DNA from: Saprospiraceae bacterium
Lineage (GTDB): Bacteria > Bacteroidota > Bacteroidia > Chitinophagales > Saprospiraceae
Reading direction: 5' to 3'
DNA length: 59,836 nucleotides
NCBI GenBank assembly: GCA_020848995.1
Contig: JADLHA010000003.1
Coordinates: 1 to 59,836, forward strand
A program made the position numbers and the translations under genes. Below the pieces are notes generated by a model. That model did no database searches and was not told the DNA's origin. It saw nothing but the letters and a program-made list of their open reading frames with translations. This document shows positions 42,945-51,858 of the stretch, in pieces (the first letter of the stretch is position 1; each line of letters starts with the position of its first letter).

Positions 42945-45536
42945 TCAAATATCAAACTCGATGGTATCCCCAGCCTTGAAACTCGAACGGTCATCCTCCG
43001 CTGAGGTATTAACTGGAGGACTTTGATCGACGACCTTCAACAGGGGCGATTCTTCGATCTTGTTGCCGATGGCTTTCCAGCCCTTCACGTCAACAAATTC
43101 GTTGATGGTCAGGATCTCTTCAAGGGTTTCGCGTTTGCGCTTGTACGAAAACAGGACTTCCGGATTTGGATGGGTCGTAGCATAATAAAGTCGCGATTGG
43201 CGGTTTTCTCCAATGAAACCGAATTTCTGGTTGGTCGTGGAAGTTTCCACCTGGAAGCGCTTGGCCATGCTCCAGCCCTTATCCGCCTCAAAGTAAATGG
43301 CGGATACCACAACATCCGGATTAAAGCGACCGATAAACATCAGATTTTCGTAATCGTAGCGGTTGTTGATGTCGTAGTCGGATATTTCGTAACACCCATT
43401 CTTGTAAATGGAAATGAGTTGGTCTCCCCTGTTCAGTCCGCCGAGGTAAACCCCCCGCTGCTCGGAGTTGAATCGCCCGGTTGCCGTGTCGTACCAGACC
43501 AACTGCGCGCCCAGGGTTGATTTACCCCTTTCCTTTAGAGAAATTTTTCGCACAGGGTACTTTGTCACGATGTTGCCCTGACTGCTGCGGCCCTTGATCT
43601 CCAGGCCTGCAAAATCGAAATCAAAAACTTTGATCTTTGCCTTGCATCCCGCAGTCAGGTGCAGGGTGACCACTTCCGCTTCGCCTTCGGCGTTGGCAGA
43701 AAGGTACAGAAGCTTTGATTTTGGGTGGCCTCTCGTAAGGTCGTACTCCTTGTCGCGCGTCACTGCCGTTACGTTGAATCGCTTGGCCATCGCCCTTCCC
43801 GTTTCTCCGTCGAGGTAGATGAGGTTGTAGGTCGTCCGCTCGTCGCCCTTTTTCCACACGTCGACAGATTCAATTTCTTTGCCGACAAACGTTTTCTCAG
43901 CAATCCGGCTCACCACCATTTTGCCGTCCTTACGGATCACGATGATGTCGTCCAGGTCGCTGCACTCCTTTACAAACTCGTCCTTGCGGAGGCCATAACC
44001 GATGAAGCCGTCTCCACGGCTCACGTAGAGCCGGCAGTTGTTGGCTACGACCTGAACGGCCTGGATCGAACCGAATTGCTGGATGCGGGTTTTGCGCTCC
44101 CGGCCCTTTCCAAACTGCTCGAGTATGCGTTCGTAGTAGGCTATGGCAAAGTCTGTCAGGTGATCCAGATCGGTTTGCACCTGGGTGAGCTCCGATTCCA
44201 GCGAACGCAGCTGTTCATCGGTTTGGAATTTGTTGTAGCGCGAAATGCGTTTGATGCGAATCTCTGTGAGGTGAACAACATCGTCGCGGGTGATATCCCG
44301 GTTGAGGCGAAGTTTGGTTGCAGGTGGGCGGCCGCCCATGGAAGGCGTGTGCACGTATTTTCGCAAGCCGGCGTCGATCACCTCGATTACCTGATCAAAA
44401 CTGGTACATTCCTCGATGTCGCGATAGATGCGTTGTTCGATAAACACTTTTTCCAGCGAAGTGAGGTGCCATTTCTCCATCAACTCCCCACGGCGTATTT
44501 CCAATTCCCGGCCCAGCAGGTAACGCGTATGCTGCGCCGAGTGCCTGAGGATCTCGTGCACAGATAAAAACCGCGGCCTTTCCTCGACGATGACGCAGGC
44601 ATTGGGTGAAATGCTCACTTCGCAATGGGTTAGTGCATAGAGTGCATCCATGCTCACTTCCGGCGACACTCCCGGTTGCAACTCAATGCGTATCTCCACA
44701 TCGCGTGCGGTGTTGTCGGTGATCTGGCGAATTTTGATCTTGCCTTTGTCGGCTGCTTTGACGATGCTTTCGATGAGTGCTCCCGTCGTAACGCCGTAAG
44801 GCAGTTCGCGAATGACGAGGGTCTTTTTGTCTTCTACTTCAATTTTTGCACGCACCTTGACGCGCCCTCCCTTCATTCCCTCCTGGTATTCGCTGACGTC
44901 GATCGAGCCGCCCGTTTCGAAATCCGGAAAGAGTTCAAACTTTTTGCCTTTGAGCGACAGGATAGATGCGCGCACCAGTTCAACAAAATTATGCGGCAAT
45001 ATTTTCGTAGCCAGGCCCACGGCGATGCCCTCAACACCCTGTGCAAGCAATAACGGAAATTTCATGGGCAGAGCTACCGGTTCGTTGTTGCGACCGTCGT
45101 ACGAGAGTTGCCATTCCGTGGTATCCGGATTGAAACCAACGGCCAGCGCAAACTTCGACAGGCGCGCCTCAATGTATCGGGGAGCCGCGGCGGAATCCCC
45201 AGTGCGAGGATCGCCCCAGTTGCCCTGGGTATCGATCATCAGGTCCTTCTGACCGAGATTGACCAATGCCTCTCCAATGGCGGCGTCGCCATGAGGGTGG
45301 TATTGCATGGTGTGGCCAATCAGGTTGGCGACCTTGTGGTAACGGCCGTCCTCTTTCTCGTACATGCTGTGCAGAATCCTTCGCTGCACGGGTTTCAGAC
45401 CGTCGTCTATGCCCGGCACCGCACGCTCGAGGATGACGTAGGATGCGTAATCCAGAAAATAATTCTGGTACATCCCGTCTATCGTAACGATGTGGTCCAT
45501 ATCATTCGATCCGGGTCGGGTCTGCATTTCTTCCAT
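42945..45536 (-). CDS. parC: DNA topoisomerase IV subunit A (Bacteroidota type)
   Basis: The DNA-cleaving subunit that decatenates daughter chromosomes. About 863 residues from the ATG at 45536; one further upstream would cross the promoter. The catalytic Tyr is Y121 in AAAPRYIEARLSKFA. The winged-helix region reads DGLKPVQRRILHSM and YHPHGDAAIGEALVNLGQKD. The C-terminal half is a beta-pinwheel. These motifs differ from the GyrA type (PDVRDGLKPVHRR) and fit the Bacteroidota ParC form. parE is not adjacent. A MITE-like element begins 28 bp upstream of the start. Confidence 0.92.
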   Translation of the reverse strand: MEEMQTRPGSNDMDHIVTIDGMYQNYFLDYASYVILERAVPGIDDGLKPVQRRILHSMYEKEDGRYHKVANLIGHTMQYHPHGDAAIGEALVNLGQKDLMIDTQGNWGDPRTGDSAAAPRYIEARLSKFALAVGFNPDTTEWQLSYDGRNNEPVALPMKFPLLLAQGVEGIAVGLATKILPHNFVELVRASILSLKGKKFELFPDFETGGSIDVSEYQEGMKGGRVKVRAKIEVEDKKTLVIRELPYGVTTGALIESIVKAADKGKIKIRQITDNTARDVEIRIELQPGVSPEVSMDALYALTHCEVSISPNACVIVEERPRFLSVHEILRHSAQHTRYLLGRELEIRRGELMEKWHLTSLEKVFIEQRIYRDIEECTSFDQVIEVIDAGLRKYVHTPSMGGRPPATKLRLNRDITRDDVVHLTEIRIKRISRYNKFQTDEQLRSLESELTQVQTDLDHLTDFAIAYYERILEQFGKGRERKTRIQQFGSIQAVQVVANNCRLYVSRGDGFIGYGLRKDEFVKECSDLDDIIVIRKDGKMVVSRIAEKTFVGKEIESVDVWKKGDERTTYNLIYLDGETGRAMAKRFNVTAVTRDKEYDLTRGHPKSKLLYLSANAEGEAEVVTLHLTAGCKAKIKVFDFDFAGLEIKGRSSQGNIVTKYPVRKISLKERGKSTLGAQLVWYDTATGRFNSEQRGVYLGGLNRGDQLISIYKNGCYEISDYDINNRYDYENLMFIGRFNPDVVVSAIYFEADKGWSMAKRFQVETSTTNQKFGFIGENRQSRLYYATTHPNPEVLFSYKRKRETLEEILTINEFVDVKGWKAIGNKIEESPLLKVVDQSPPVNTSAEDDRSSFKAGDTIEFDI

Positions 45537-45542
45537 TTTCCG

Positions 45543-45550
45543 CAAAAATA
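45543..45550 (-). promoter_or_regulatory. Putative -7 element of parC
   Basis: TATTTTTG on the minus strand fits TAnnTTTG and lies 6 bp before the parC ATG. The expected -33 position falls inside the inverted-repeat element at 45564-45750 and has no TTG. Confidence 0.45.
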
Positions 45551-45563
45551 GACACTTAATTAT

Positions 45564-45750
45564 ATAGGGCACTTCTAATAACCCCCCATTGCGCCAGCCA
45601 GCCCGCTTAGTCTTACGCGCTCAATGAATTTAGCTTCACAATACTTCGTTGCAGCTCAGTCAGTTATAGTTCCACATAGCTTCCTTCGCTGCGCCTCGTC
45701 TCGTTTTGCTCAAGGGCTGCCTCAAAATGGAGTTTTTAGAAGTGCCCTAT
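45564..45750. mobile_element. Candidate MITE, 187 bp with terminal inverted repeats
   Basis: A perfect 14-bp inverted repeat, ATAGGGCACTTCTA at 45564-45577 and its complement at 45737-45750, with weaker pairing extending to about 26 bp (CCCCCCATT against the complement of AATGGAGTTTT). The interior holds no open frame worth naming. No clean target-site duplication is visible, so mobility is inference. Transposase-end-like sequences of this type are typical of small non-autonomous elements. Confidence 0.6.
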
Positions 45751-45873
45751 CTTATTAAAAGATTGCATAAGATTTGCTTCCGTTGCATTCCATGTACGCC
45801 CTGGTGTAAAACGCAGGAAGAATCAAGAATGGAGAATGGAAAAACAACTTGCGTTCATTTTGCCTGGAATGAT

Positions 45874-45889
45874 TTAAGGGAACGTTAAA
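45874..45889. promoter_or_regulatory. TTAA direct repeat, 11-bp spacing, upstream of a small secreted protein
   Basis: TTAAGGGAACGTTAAA has two TTAA cores 11 bp apart (45874 and 45885). It matches the array upstream of the dsbD-like gene at 14 of 17 bases over the shared part. It could be a response-regulator site for the gene starting at 45964. Confidence 0.4.
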
Positions 45890-45963
45890 TCATCCCTTTC
45901 GATTAAGCCAATTCGGATTGAAGCGATCTCATGGTCAGCGATGTGCTATTAAAATTTGAAGAA

Positions 45964-46287
45964 ATGAAAAAGATCATGTTTTTTGTTATCCTGGCCACAG
46001 TGGTCCTTGCCCATGCCGGTGCCGCGCAGAGTTGTGACCGGGGTTCCGGCCATCACCGCCAAGACGTACGCGGCCGCATCGAAAAAGGCTGGCATTCGGG
46101 AGAACTCACCCGCGACGAACTCCGCCTGCTCAAGATGGAGGGCAAACAAATCGCAAGGGCAAGAAAACGGATGCTTCGCGACGGTTACCTCGACCCGCAT
46201 GAGCGGCGCAAACTCCACAGAATGCACAGGGATTTCGACCGCGAACTCTGGCGCCAAAAACACGACCGCGACCACCGGAGGAGGTAA
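45964..46287 (+). CDS. Small secreted basic protein with GELT motif
   Basis: About 107 residues from the ATG at 45964, which starts the signal peptide MKKIMFFVILATVVLAHAGA. The mature protein is rich in Arg, His, Asp and Glu and contains the helical pattern GWHSGELTRDELRLLKMEGK and DGYLDPHERRKLHRMH. This resembles short Bacteroidota periplasmic helical proteins of unknown role. A strong hairpin terminator follows. Confidence 0.75.
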   Translation: MKKIMFFVILATVVLAHAGAAQSCDRGSGHHRQDVRGRIEKGWHSGELTRDELRLLKMEGKQIARARKRMLRDGYLDPHERRKLHRMHRDFDRELWRQKHDRDHRRR

Positions 46288-46312
46288 TTTTTGGGCTGCC
46301 CGCCATTCAGCC

Positions 46313-46350
46313 GCCGCCGGGAGGATACCGTTCGCCCGGCGGCTTTTATT
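46313..46350 (+). terminator. Rho-independent terminator
   Basis: A 9-bp stem GCCGCCGGG (46313-46321) pairs with CCCGGCGGC (46335-46343) and is followed by TTTTATT. It lies 25 bp after the small secreted protein. Confidence 0.75.
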
Positions 46351-46401
46351 TGATCGGAATTTCATACCGGTTCGTCCGGCCCACAGCGCAATTTGACCGA
46401 T

Positions 46402-46436
46402 TTTGCCTACCCTGACTCAAGAACACCTTACCTTTG
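46402..46436 (+). promoter_or_regulatory. Promoter of the lipoprotein-sorting-like gene
   Basis: TTTG (46402-46405), 23 bp and TACCTTTG (46429-46436) match the Bacteroidota consensus. Transcription would begin about 13 nt before the ATG at 46453. Confidence 0.55.
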
Positions 46437-46452
46437 TCGAAAACACACAACA

Positions 46453-47160
46453 ATGAAAATGCGGATGCTCTTGTTCATCGCCAGTACCCTCGCAACGGGA
46501 ATCACTACGGCTCAAACCACCGAGGAGATCGTCGAAAAGCACCTCAGCGCTTTGGGTGGCTGCGATAAACTGAAATCCATTCAAACCTTAGTCATTGAAG
46601 GAAAAGTCAGCGCAGATGGTATGGAAATCCCCGTCACCATGACGATCGTACACAATCGTGGGATGCGCATGGAATTCACCGTGATGGGCGTTGATGCCTG
46701 GAACGTGATCCGCCCAGATTCAGGCTGGACTTTTATGCCTTTCACTGGACAGACCAAACCGGAACCCATGCCAGTTGACATGGTTCAGCAATCTCAGGAC
46801 CAGTTGGACCTGACCGGGCAATTCTGCGACCTCACCACAAAAGGGAATACGGTCGAATACCTGGGTATGGAAGACGTGGAAGGAACCGATTGCTACAAAC
46901 TAAAATGCATGAACCCTCAGGGAAAATTGACCTATTACCTCATTGACCCGCAAACGAATTACCTCGTAAAAACGGTGTCGAGACTAAAGGCCGAAGGACG
47001 CGAGATCGATACCGAGGTCAGCTTTGGCGATTACCGCAAGGTCGATGGCGATTTCGTGTTTGCCCACAGTTATGAATCGGGTAATGGCCCCATGACGGTA
47101 ACCCGAATCCTGGTCAATGCACCGGTTGCTCCTGAAAAGTTGTTGCTCAACAGTTTCTGA
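46453..47160 (+). CDS. Outer-membrane lipoprotein-sorting-like protein (LolA/LolB fold)
   Basis: About 235 residues from the ATG at 46453 (MKMRMLLFIASTLATGITTA signal). The early motif EIVEKHLSALGGCDKLKSI is typical of Bacteroidota LolA-like proteins, and the later part is beta-rich (NVEYLGMEDVEG-like segment YLGMEDVEGTDCYKLK). The family carries lipids or lipoproteins in the periplasm, but members of this sub-group are poorly characterised. Not the main LolA by context. Confidence 0.75.
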   Translation: MKMRMLLFIASTLATGITTAQTTEEIVEKHLSALGGCDKLKSIQTLVIEGKVSADGMEIPVTMTIVHNRGMRMEFTVMGVDAWNVIRPDSGWTFMPFTGQTKPEPMPVDMVQQSQDQLDLTGQFCDLTTKGNTVEYLGMEDVEGTDCYKLKCMNPQGKLTYYLIDPQTNYLVKTVSRLKAEGREIDTEVSFGDYRKVDGDFVFAHSYESGNGPMTVTRILVNAPVAPEKLLLNSF

Positions 47161-47254
47161 GCGGCGCAGTTTCTTTCCTTGACTCCATAGGGGCTAAGTG
47201 TCCGTGCATCCATGGTTAGCCAATCCGGTGCTTTTGTGTTAATTTGAGCCGGAT

Positions 47255-47692
47255 ATGGCAGAGCACAAGACCCTTTTCGGCGAGGATGCCCTTCCTGCCA
47301 TCGCCGCAGACCTGCTGGACCGCTTGCCGTCCGGGGCCATTGTGTTGCTTCGCGGTCCCATGGGTGCAGGAAAAACGAGTTTTGTGCGGGCGGTCGCCGG
47401 ATTATTGGGATGCTCAGAAGAAGTCGGAAGTCCCAGTTTTTCCATCATCAACGAATACCGCTGTCCTGCCAATCGCTGGGGCATTCGCCGCATGGTCCAC
47501 ATGGATTTGTACCGGGTGCGGGATCTGTCTGAAGTGCTCGACCTGGGTATTCCCGAATATTTTGAAGGAGATGCCCCTCTGTTTGTCGAGTGGCCGGACC
47601 TACTGGAGCCTTTGCTGACCGGACTGTCGGTAGTGCGCATCGACTGGGAGGTTTTGGAAAATCAGCAAAGAAAGCTTACCTTGACCTTTTGA
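47255..47692 (+). CDS. tsaE: tRNA threonylcarbamoyladenosine biosynthesis ATPase
   Basis: TsaE is an ATPase needed with TsaB and TsaD to make t6A37 in ANN-decoding tRNAs. 145 residues with the Walker A motif RGPMGAGKTSF (about residues 33-43), the SPSFSIINEY segment and the conserved VHMDLYRV and FVEWPDLLEP. The length is normal. It ends 2 bp before ald, so the two are co-transcribed. Confidence 0.95.
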   Translation: MAEHKTLFGEDALPAIAADLLDRLPSGAIVLLRGPMGAGKTSFVRAVAGLLGCSEEVGSPSFSIINEYRCPANRWGIRRMVHMDLYRVRDLSEVLDLGIPEYFEGDAPLFVEWPDLLEPLLTGLSVVRIDWEVLENQQRKLTLTF

Positions 47693-47694
47693 AT

Positions 47695-48909
47695 ATGCCG
47701 GAATTACCTTACGGTCACCCTGCCCAGCACGAATTGCTGGCCCAACCGGAGATGCTGGAGCTCTACCGCGCAAAATCATCGTTGCGAATCGGGATCCCCC
47801 GCGAAACCATGTTACAGGAAAACCGGGTTGCGCTGGTTCCTGCCTCTGTGACCAACCTGGTCGCCCGTGGGCACCGCATCGTCGTCGAAACGGGTGCGGG
47901 GAACAAGGCTCACTACAGCGACCGGGACTACTCGGAGGCGGGGGCACAGATCTGCGAGGACCGAAAGCATGTTTTTGAATGCGAGATCCTGCTCAAAGTC
48001 GCCCCGCCGTCCCATGATGAGCTATCGCTCTTTCATCCCAATCAGGTGCTCGTTTCGCCGCTGCACTTGCCGGTGATTGACCAGGATTACATCCAGATCC
48101 TGCGCCAGAAGCGCGTTACCGCCATTGCCATGGAATACCTCCAGGCCGACGACGGCACTTTTCCCATCGTCCGCATCATGTCTGAGATCGCGGGCATTTC
48201 CGTGGTGCAGACGGCTGCTGAGCTGTTGTCCAATCCGGTACTCGGCCGGGGCTTACTTCTTGGAGGCATCTCCGGCGTACCTCCCGCCAAAGTCGTCATT
48301 TTGGGTGCCGGAGTCGTGGCGGAGTTTGCCACGCGGGCAGCGCTGGCCCTGGGCGCCTCGGTGCGCATTTTCGACGACAACATTCACAAGCTCATCCGCA
48401 TCCAGAACCGGATAGGCCGGCAGCTGTACACCTCTTCCCTCAACCCCGTCACCCTCACCAGGCAACTCATGTCGGCGGACGTCGTCATTGGGGCCATTCA
48501 CAGCAAAACCGGCCGGGCTCCGCTACTCGTTTCCGAGGAAATGGTCATGCAGATGCGGCCGGGGTCGGTCATCATCGACGTCAGCATTGACCAGGGAGGA
48601 TGTATCGAAACCAGCGAAGTGACCACCCACGACCACCCAACCCGCATGGTCTATGGGGTCATCCATTACGGAGTCCCCAACATCCCTTCCAAAGTCGCCC
48701 GCACGGCGTCGATTGGTGTGAGCAACATCATCACGACCATATTGCAACAGGCAGGCGATGCTGGCGGGTTCCAACACCTGATCTACGAACACAAAGGCTT
48801 GCGGAACGGCATCTACACCTACAAGGGATGTCTGACCAATGAATACCTGAGCCGGCGCTTTGGCATCAAGTACACCAACCTCGATCTGTTGCTCGCCTCA
48901 ACCATCTGA
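47695..48909 (+). CDS. ald: Alanine dehydrogenase
   Basis: Interconverts L-alanine and pyruvate with NAD. About 404 residues from the ATG at 47695. The N-terminal catalytic domain has RIGIPRETMLQENRVALVP with the catalytic Lys region, and the catalytic His is in VSPLHLPVID. The NAD-binding motif is VVILGAGVVAEFATRAALAL. An N-terminal extension of about 30 residues relative to the Bacillus enzyme is present. Saccharopine dehydrogenase-like or transhydrogenase alpha paralogs are less likely from the motifs. Confidence 0.93.
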   Translation: MPELPYGHPAQHELLAQPEMLELYRAKSSLRIGIPRETMLQENRVALVPASVTNLVARGHRIVVETGAGNKAHYSDRDYSEAGAQICEDRKHVFECEILLKVAPPSHDELSLFHPNQVLVSPLHLPVIDQDYIQILRQKRVTAIAMEYLQADDGTFPIVRIMSEIAGISVVQTAAELLSNPVLGRGLLLGGISGVPPAKVVILGAGVVAEFATRAALALGASVRIFDDNIHKLIRIQNRIGRQLYTSSLNPVTLTRQLMSADVVIGAIHSKTGRAPLLVSEEMVMQMRPGSVIIDVSIDQGGCIETSEVTTHDHPTRMVYGVIHYGVPNIPSKVARTASIGVSNIITTILQQAGDAGGFQHLIYEHKGLRNGIYTYKGCLTNEYLSRRFGIKYTNLDLLLASTI

Positions 48910-48926
48910 AGGGCAGCCTTCACCAT

Positions 48927-49907
48927 TCAATGCGTCCGTTCGGTAACGAAATGGGCAAGCTTTCCAAGGGCGTGGCATGCATCCCCGGGAGGCAATTTCT
49001 GCAGTTCCAACAGCGCGCGGTCGCGGTATTCTTCCATGTATCGCCTTGCACCGCTCACGCCTTCGTATTTGCGGATGCAGTCGAGTACCGCACGGATCGC
49101 CTCCGGGTCCAGGTTGCGCGACCGGATCAACGAGATGGTCCGGTTCCGCTCTGCTGCAGGTGCTGCCGACAATGCCAGGATCAGCGGCAGGGTCATTTTC
49201 TTTTCTTTGATGTCGGCGATCTTGGGTTTTCCGGTCACATCATCCGAAAGATCCATTAAATCGTCTTTGATCTGAAAAGCCATGCCGATTTTTTCACCAA
49301 AGGCCCCCATAATGGCGAGTTGCTGCGGATCACTGGTCGTGCTCTTGGCTCCGCAAACACAGGCAGACCGGATGAGTGACGCCGTTTTCATCCGGATGAT
49401 GTCAAAATACACATCGAGGGTAATGTCGAGCCGACGCGCCTTTTCGAGTTGCAGGAGTTCTCCTTCGCTCATTTCACTCACGGCCCCTGACAAGATTTCG
49501 AGCAGGTCAAAATGTTTTCGCTCCAGCGCCGTAAGCAGCCCCCGCGATAACAGGTAATCTCCCACTAAAACGGCGACCTTGTTTTTCCACAATGCCTTTA
49601 TGGAGAAAAAACCACGCCGCTGAAACGAATCGTCGACCACATCGTCGTGCACCAGGGTTGCCGTGTGGAGCAACTCGACCAGGGTTGCAGCGCTGTATGA
49701 TTTTTCGTTGACTTCTCCAAAAACGCGTGCTGACAATAGAGCCAGCAAGGGCCGGAATTGCTTGCCACGGGTACGCACCAGATAACGAGTCACCCGGTCG
49801 AGCAGCGGCACTTTACTGCGCATGGCCTGCACAAAATGTGCGTCAAATGCCTCCAGTTCCCTCAGGACCGGGCCCTTGATCTCATCCAGGCTGATGCGTC
49901 CGCCCAT
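48927..49907 (-). CDS. ispB: Long-chain polyprenyl diphosphate synthase
   Basis: Extends farnesyl diphosphate with isopentenyl diphosphate, here probably for the menaquinone side chain. 326 residues. The first Asp-rich motif is LVHDDVVDD, and the second is QIKDDLMDLSDD. GKQFRP and KTASL motifs are present. Chain length cannot be read from sequence alone; the residues before the first motif are small (TATLVH), favouring a long product. Convergent with ald. Confidence 0.92.
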   Translation of the reverse strand: MGGRISLDEIKGPVLRELEAFDAHFVQAMRSKVPLLDRVTRYLVRTRGKQFRPLLALLSARVFGEVNEKSYSAATLVELLHTATLVHDDVVDDSFQRRGFFSIKALWKNKVAVLVGDYLLSRGLLTALERKHFDLLEILSGAVSEMSEGELLQLEKARRLDITLDVYFDIIRMKTASLIRSACVCGAKSTTSDPQQLAIMGAFGEKIGMAFQIKDDLMDLSDDVTGKPKIADIKEKKMTLPLILALSAAPAAERNRTISLIRSRNLDPEAIRAVLDCIRKYEGVSGARRYMEEYRDRALLELQKLPPGDACHALGKLAHFVTERTH

Positions 49908-50026
49908 GTGGCGGCAAAGATAGGCATTGATCGTACGGGCGCTTCCGGAATTTGCAACCGGTTATACCTGACAGAACGCCTTGCAATTTGAAGCGTTTCT
50001 CCTCCGTCCGTCAGCCATTCTCAGCC

Positions 50027-50034
50027 TATATTTG
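50027..50034 (+). promoter_or_regulatory. Putative -7 element of the DUF6427-like gene
   Basis: TATATTTG fits TAnnTTTG and ends 17 bp before the TTG start at 50052. It supports that unusual start. Confidence 0.45.
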
Positions 50035-50051
50035 GGGGGAAAATCCGGCTT

Positions 50052-51029
50052 TTGTTAGAACTCTACAAGCGCAATACTTTTTTCAGCCTGCTGCTCCTGC
50101 TTCCCTATGCCCTGGGATTGCACCTGGGACCTGGATTTGTGGTGCTTCCCACCGAAACTTCGGATCAAAATTGGATGTTCAATGCACTGGTGCAGCCCTG
50201 GCTGCCCACAGGGCTTTACGAATGGGCCTTCGCCTCCCTGTTCATCTTCGTCCAGTCAGTTGCCATTGCCAGACTCATCAGCGACTTTAGACTAAACCCG
50301 TCAGGTGAACTGTTCCCGTCTCTTTGTTTTATGTTGCTCTGCGGAACACACCAGCAAACCCTTGCATTTGGGGCTGTGCATCTTGCGAACTTCTTTTTTG
50401 TGCTAAGCCTTTTCCAACTCTTCCGCTGCTACCAGAAGAAGCGCGCAGTCCAGCAATTGTTCAACTTCGGCTTTTTCATCGGGGTCGCCAGCATCTTCTA
50501 CCCTCCCTATTGTGCCTTCTTGTTCCTGGGCCTCGCCGGTCTCTTTGTTCTGCGAGCTTACAAAACGAGGGAATGGCTTCAAATGCTGGGTGGCTTTTGC
50601 AGCGTTTACCTGCTCGCCTTTTCAGCACTGTACCTGGCAAATCTGCACGTTGAATTTTTCAACCAACAAATCGCTGCTCACTTCAGTCCCTACATTTTTT
50701 CCATGGAGGTTTCGACAAAAGGATGGGTTGCCTTTGGTATCGTGGTTCTTGCCGTACTCCTATCCTTGCTGAATTACGGCTTTTTTCAGGCCAAGCGCAA
50801 CATTGCCCAACAAAAATATTACGACCTGTTTTTCTGGTGTCTGCTGGCCGCTTTTATAAGTACGCTGTTCCAGCGCATCGACAACCCGGGACACCTCGTA
50901 CTGATCATCACTCCGCTGTCTGTGTTGTGCGGTTTCCTCCTCACCCGCATCAGGAATCCGCTCGTCGCCGAAACCACACACCTCTTCCTGGTGGCAATTT
51001 CCCTATTTTTGCAGTTTCAAAACTGGTAA
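50052..51029 (+). CDS. DUF6427-like integral membrane protein
   Basis: 325 residues with about 8-9 transmembrane segments. The start is a TTG at 50052 (read MLELYKRNTFFSLLLLLPY); no ATG fits, and a -7 box lies 17 bp upstream. Segments such as LANFFFVLSLFQLFRCYQKK and IGVASIFYPPYCAFLFLGLA match a Bacteroidota family often found next to purQ or lipid-linked genes. Function unknown. It ends 3 bp before purQ. Confidence 0.8.
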   Translation: MLELYKRNTFFSLLLLLPYALGLHLGPGFVVLPTETSDQNWMFNALVQPWLPTGLYEWAFASLFIFVQSVAIARLISDFRLNPSGELFPSLCFMLLCGTHQQTLAFGAVHLANFFFVLSLFQLFRCYQKKRAVQQLFNFGFFIGVASIFYPPYCAFLFLGLAGLFVLRAYKTREWLQMLGGFCSVYLLAFSALYLANLHVEFFNQQIAAHFSPYIFSMEVSTKGWVAFGIVVLAVLLSLLNYGFFQAKRNIAQQKYYDLFFWCLLAAFISTLFQRIDNPGHLVLIITPLSVLCGFLLTRIRNPLVAETTHLFLVAISLFLQFQNW

Positions 51030-51032
51030 CGT

Positions 51033-51752
51033 ATGCGGTTTGGCGTAGTGGTATTCCCCGGCTCCAATTGCGATGACGACATGGTGCATGTTCTGGGCAA
51101 CGTGTTCCACCGTCCCGTGGAGAAAATCTGGCATAAGCAGGACCATTTGCACGGTTACAACCCTGGAGACTGCCTGATCCTTCCGGGAGGGTTTTCCTAT
51201 GGCGACTACCTTCGGTGCGGAGCCATCGCACGTTTTTCACCCATCATGAAGGAGGTCGTCCGATTTGCACAGGAAGGAGGTCTGGTAATAGGCATTTGCA
51301 ACGGGTTTCAGATCCTTTGCGAAGCTCACCTGCTCCCCGGGCAGCTGCTGCGCAACATGGGGGAAGAGTTCATTTGCCGCAACGTCCACCTCCGTGCCGC
51401 CTCACTCGATACGCCCCTGACTTGCCGGCTGGAACCCAGCCGCGCTTACATGATCCCGATCGCACATGCCGATGGGCGCTATTATGCCGATGAAAAGACC
51501 CTCCGGCAACTTCAGACGAACGGGCAGATCATGTTTCAGTATTGCAGCGCGGAGGGACAGGTCGGTGGAGCATACAACCCAAATGGAAGCCTGCTGGACA
51601 TTGCCGGCATCTGCAACGAAGGCCGCAACGTATGCGGTCTGATGCCCCACCCGGAACGGGCATCGGAAGCGGCCCTGGGCAACGAAGATGGCAAATACTT
51701 CTTCGAGTCCCTCTTTAGCTGGATCAGCCAGTATTCCATGAGCATTGCCTGA
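51033..51752 (+). CDS. purQ: Phosphoribosylformylglycinamidine synthase, glutaminase subunit
   Basis: Provides ammonia from glutamine to the PurL synthase, in the fourth step of purine synthesis. 239 residues. The class I amidotransferase triad is visible: Cys in VIGICNGFQIL, and His and Glu in LMPHPERASE. GGFSYGDYLRCGAIAR is also typical. PurL is not adjacent. The start ATG is 3 bp after the membrane protein stop, so the two are likely co-transcribed. Confidence 0.95.
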   Translation: MRFGVVVFPGSNCDDDMVHVLGNVFHRPVEKIWHKQDHLHGYNPGDCLILPGGFSYGDYLRCGAIARFSPIMKEVVRFAQEGGLVIGICNGFQILCEAHLLPGQLLRNMGEEFICRNVHLRAASLDTPLTCRLEPSRAYMIPIAHADGRYYADEKTLRQLQTNGQIMFQYCSAEGQVGGAYNPNGSLLDIAGICNEGRNVCGLMPHPERASEAALGNEDGKYFFESLFSWISQYSMSIA

Positions 51753-51765
51753 ACCTGCTGCGGCC

Positions 51766-51802
51766 GTTAAAATCGGTTAAGCCCGCCTTAAGGGAATCTT
51801 AA
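51766..51802. promoter_or_regulatory. Phased TTAA array, likely response-regulator binding site upstream of the dsbD-like gene
   Basis: TTAA cores at 51767, 51777, 51788 and 51799 (spacing 10, 11, 11). The last three belong to hexamers GTTAAG, CTTAAG and CTTAAA with 5-bp gaps. The last copy is about 29 bp before the -7 box TAATTTTG. Such direct repeats at one helical turn are typical of OmpR/PhoB-family regulators. Confidence 0.5.
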
Positions 51803-51830
51803 ACTCAGCCCGCTTTCGCGCGGTTTGACC

Positions 51831-51838
51831 TAATTTTG
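51831..51838 (+). promoter_or_regulatory. -7 element of the dsbD-like gene
   Basis: TAATTTTG fits TAnnTTTG, ending 20 bp before the ATG at 51859. No TTG lies at the -33 position, consistent with an activator-dependent promoter using the TTAA array. Confidence 0.5.
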
Positions 51839-51858
51839 TCGCCTATTAAAGCGAAATT

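Noticed and set aside
43725-44567. 280-codon open frame antisense to parC
   Set aside because: Shadow of parC. No signal peptide, motif or promoter fits it.
45551-45760. Target-site duplication around the MITE-like element
   Set aside because: Flanks share only short A+T words (for example AT or TTA), so no duplication is claimed.
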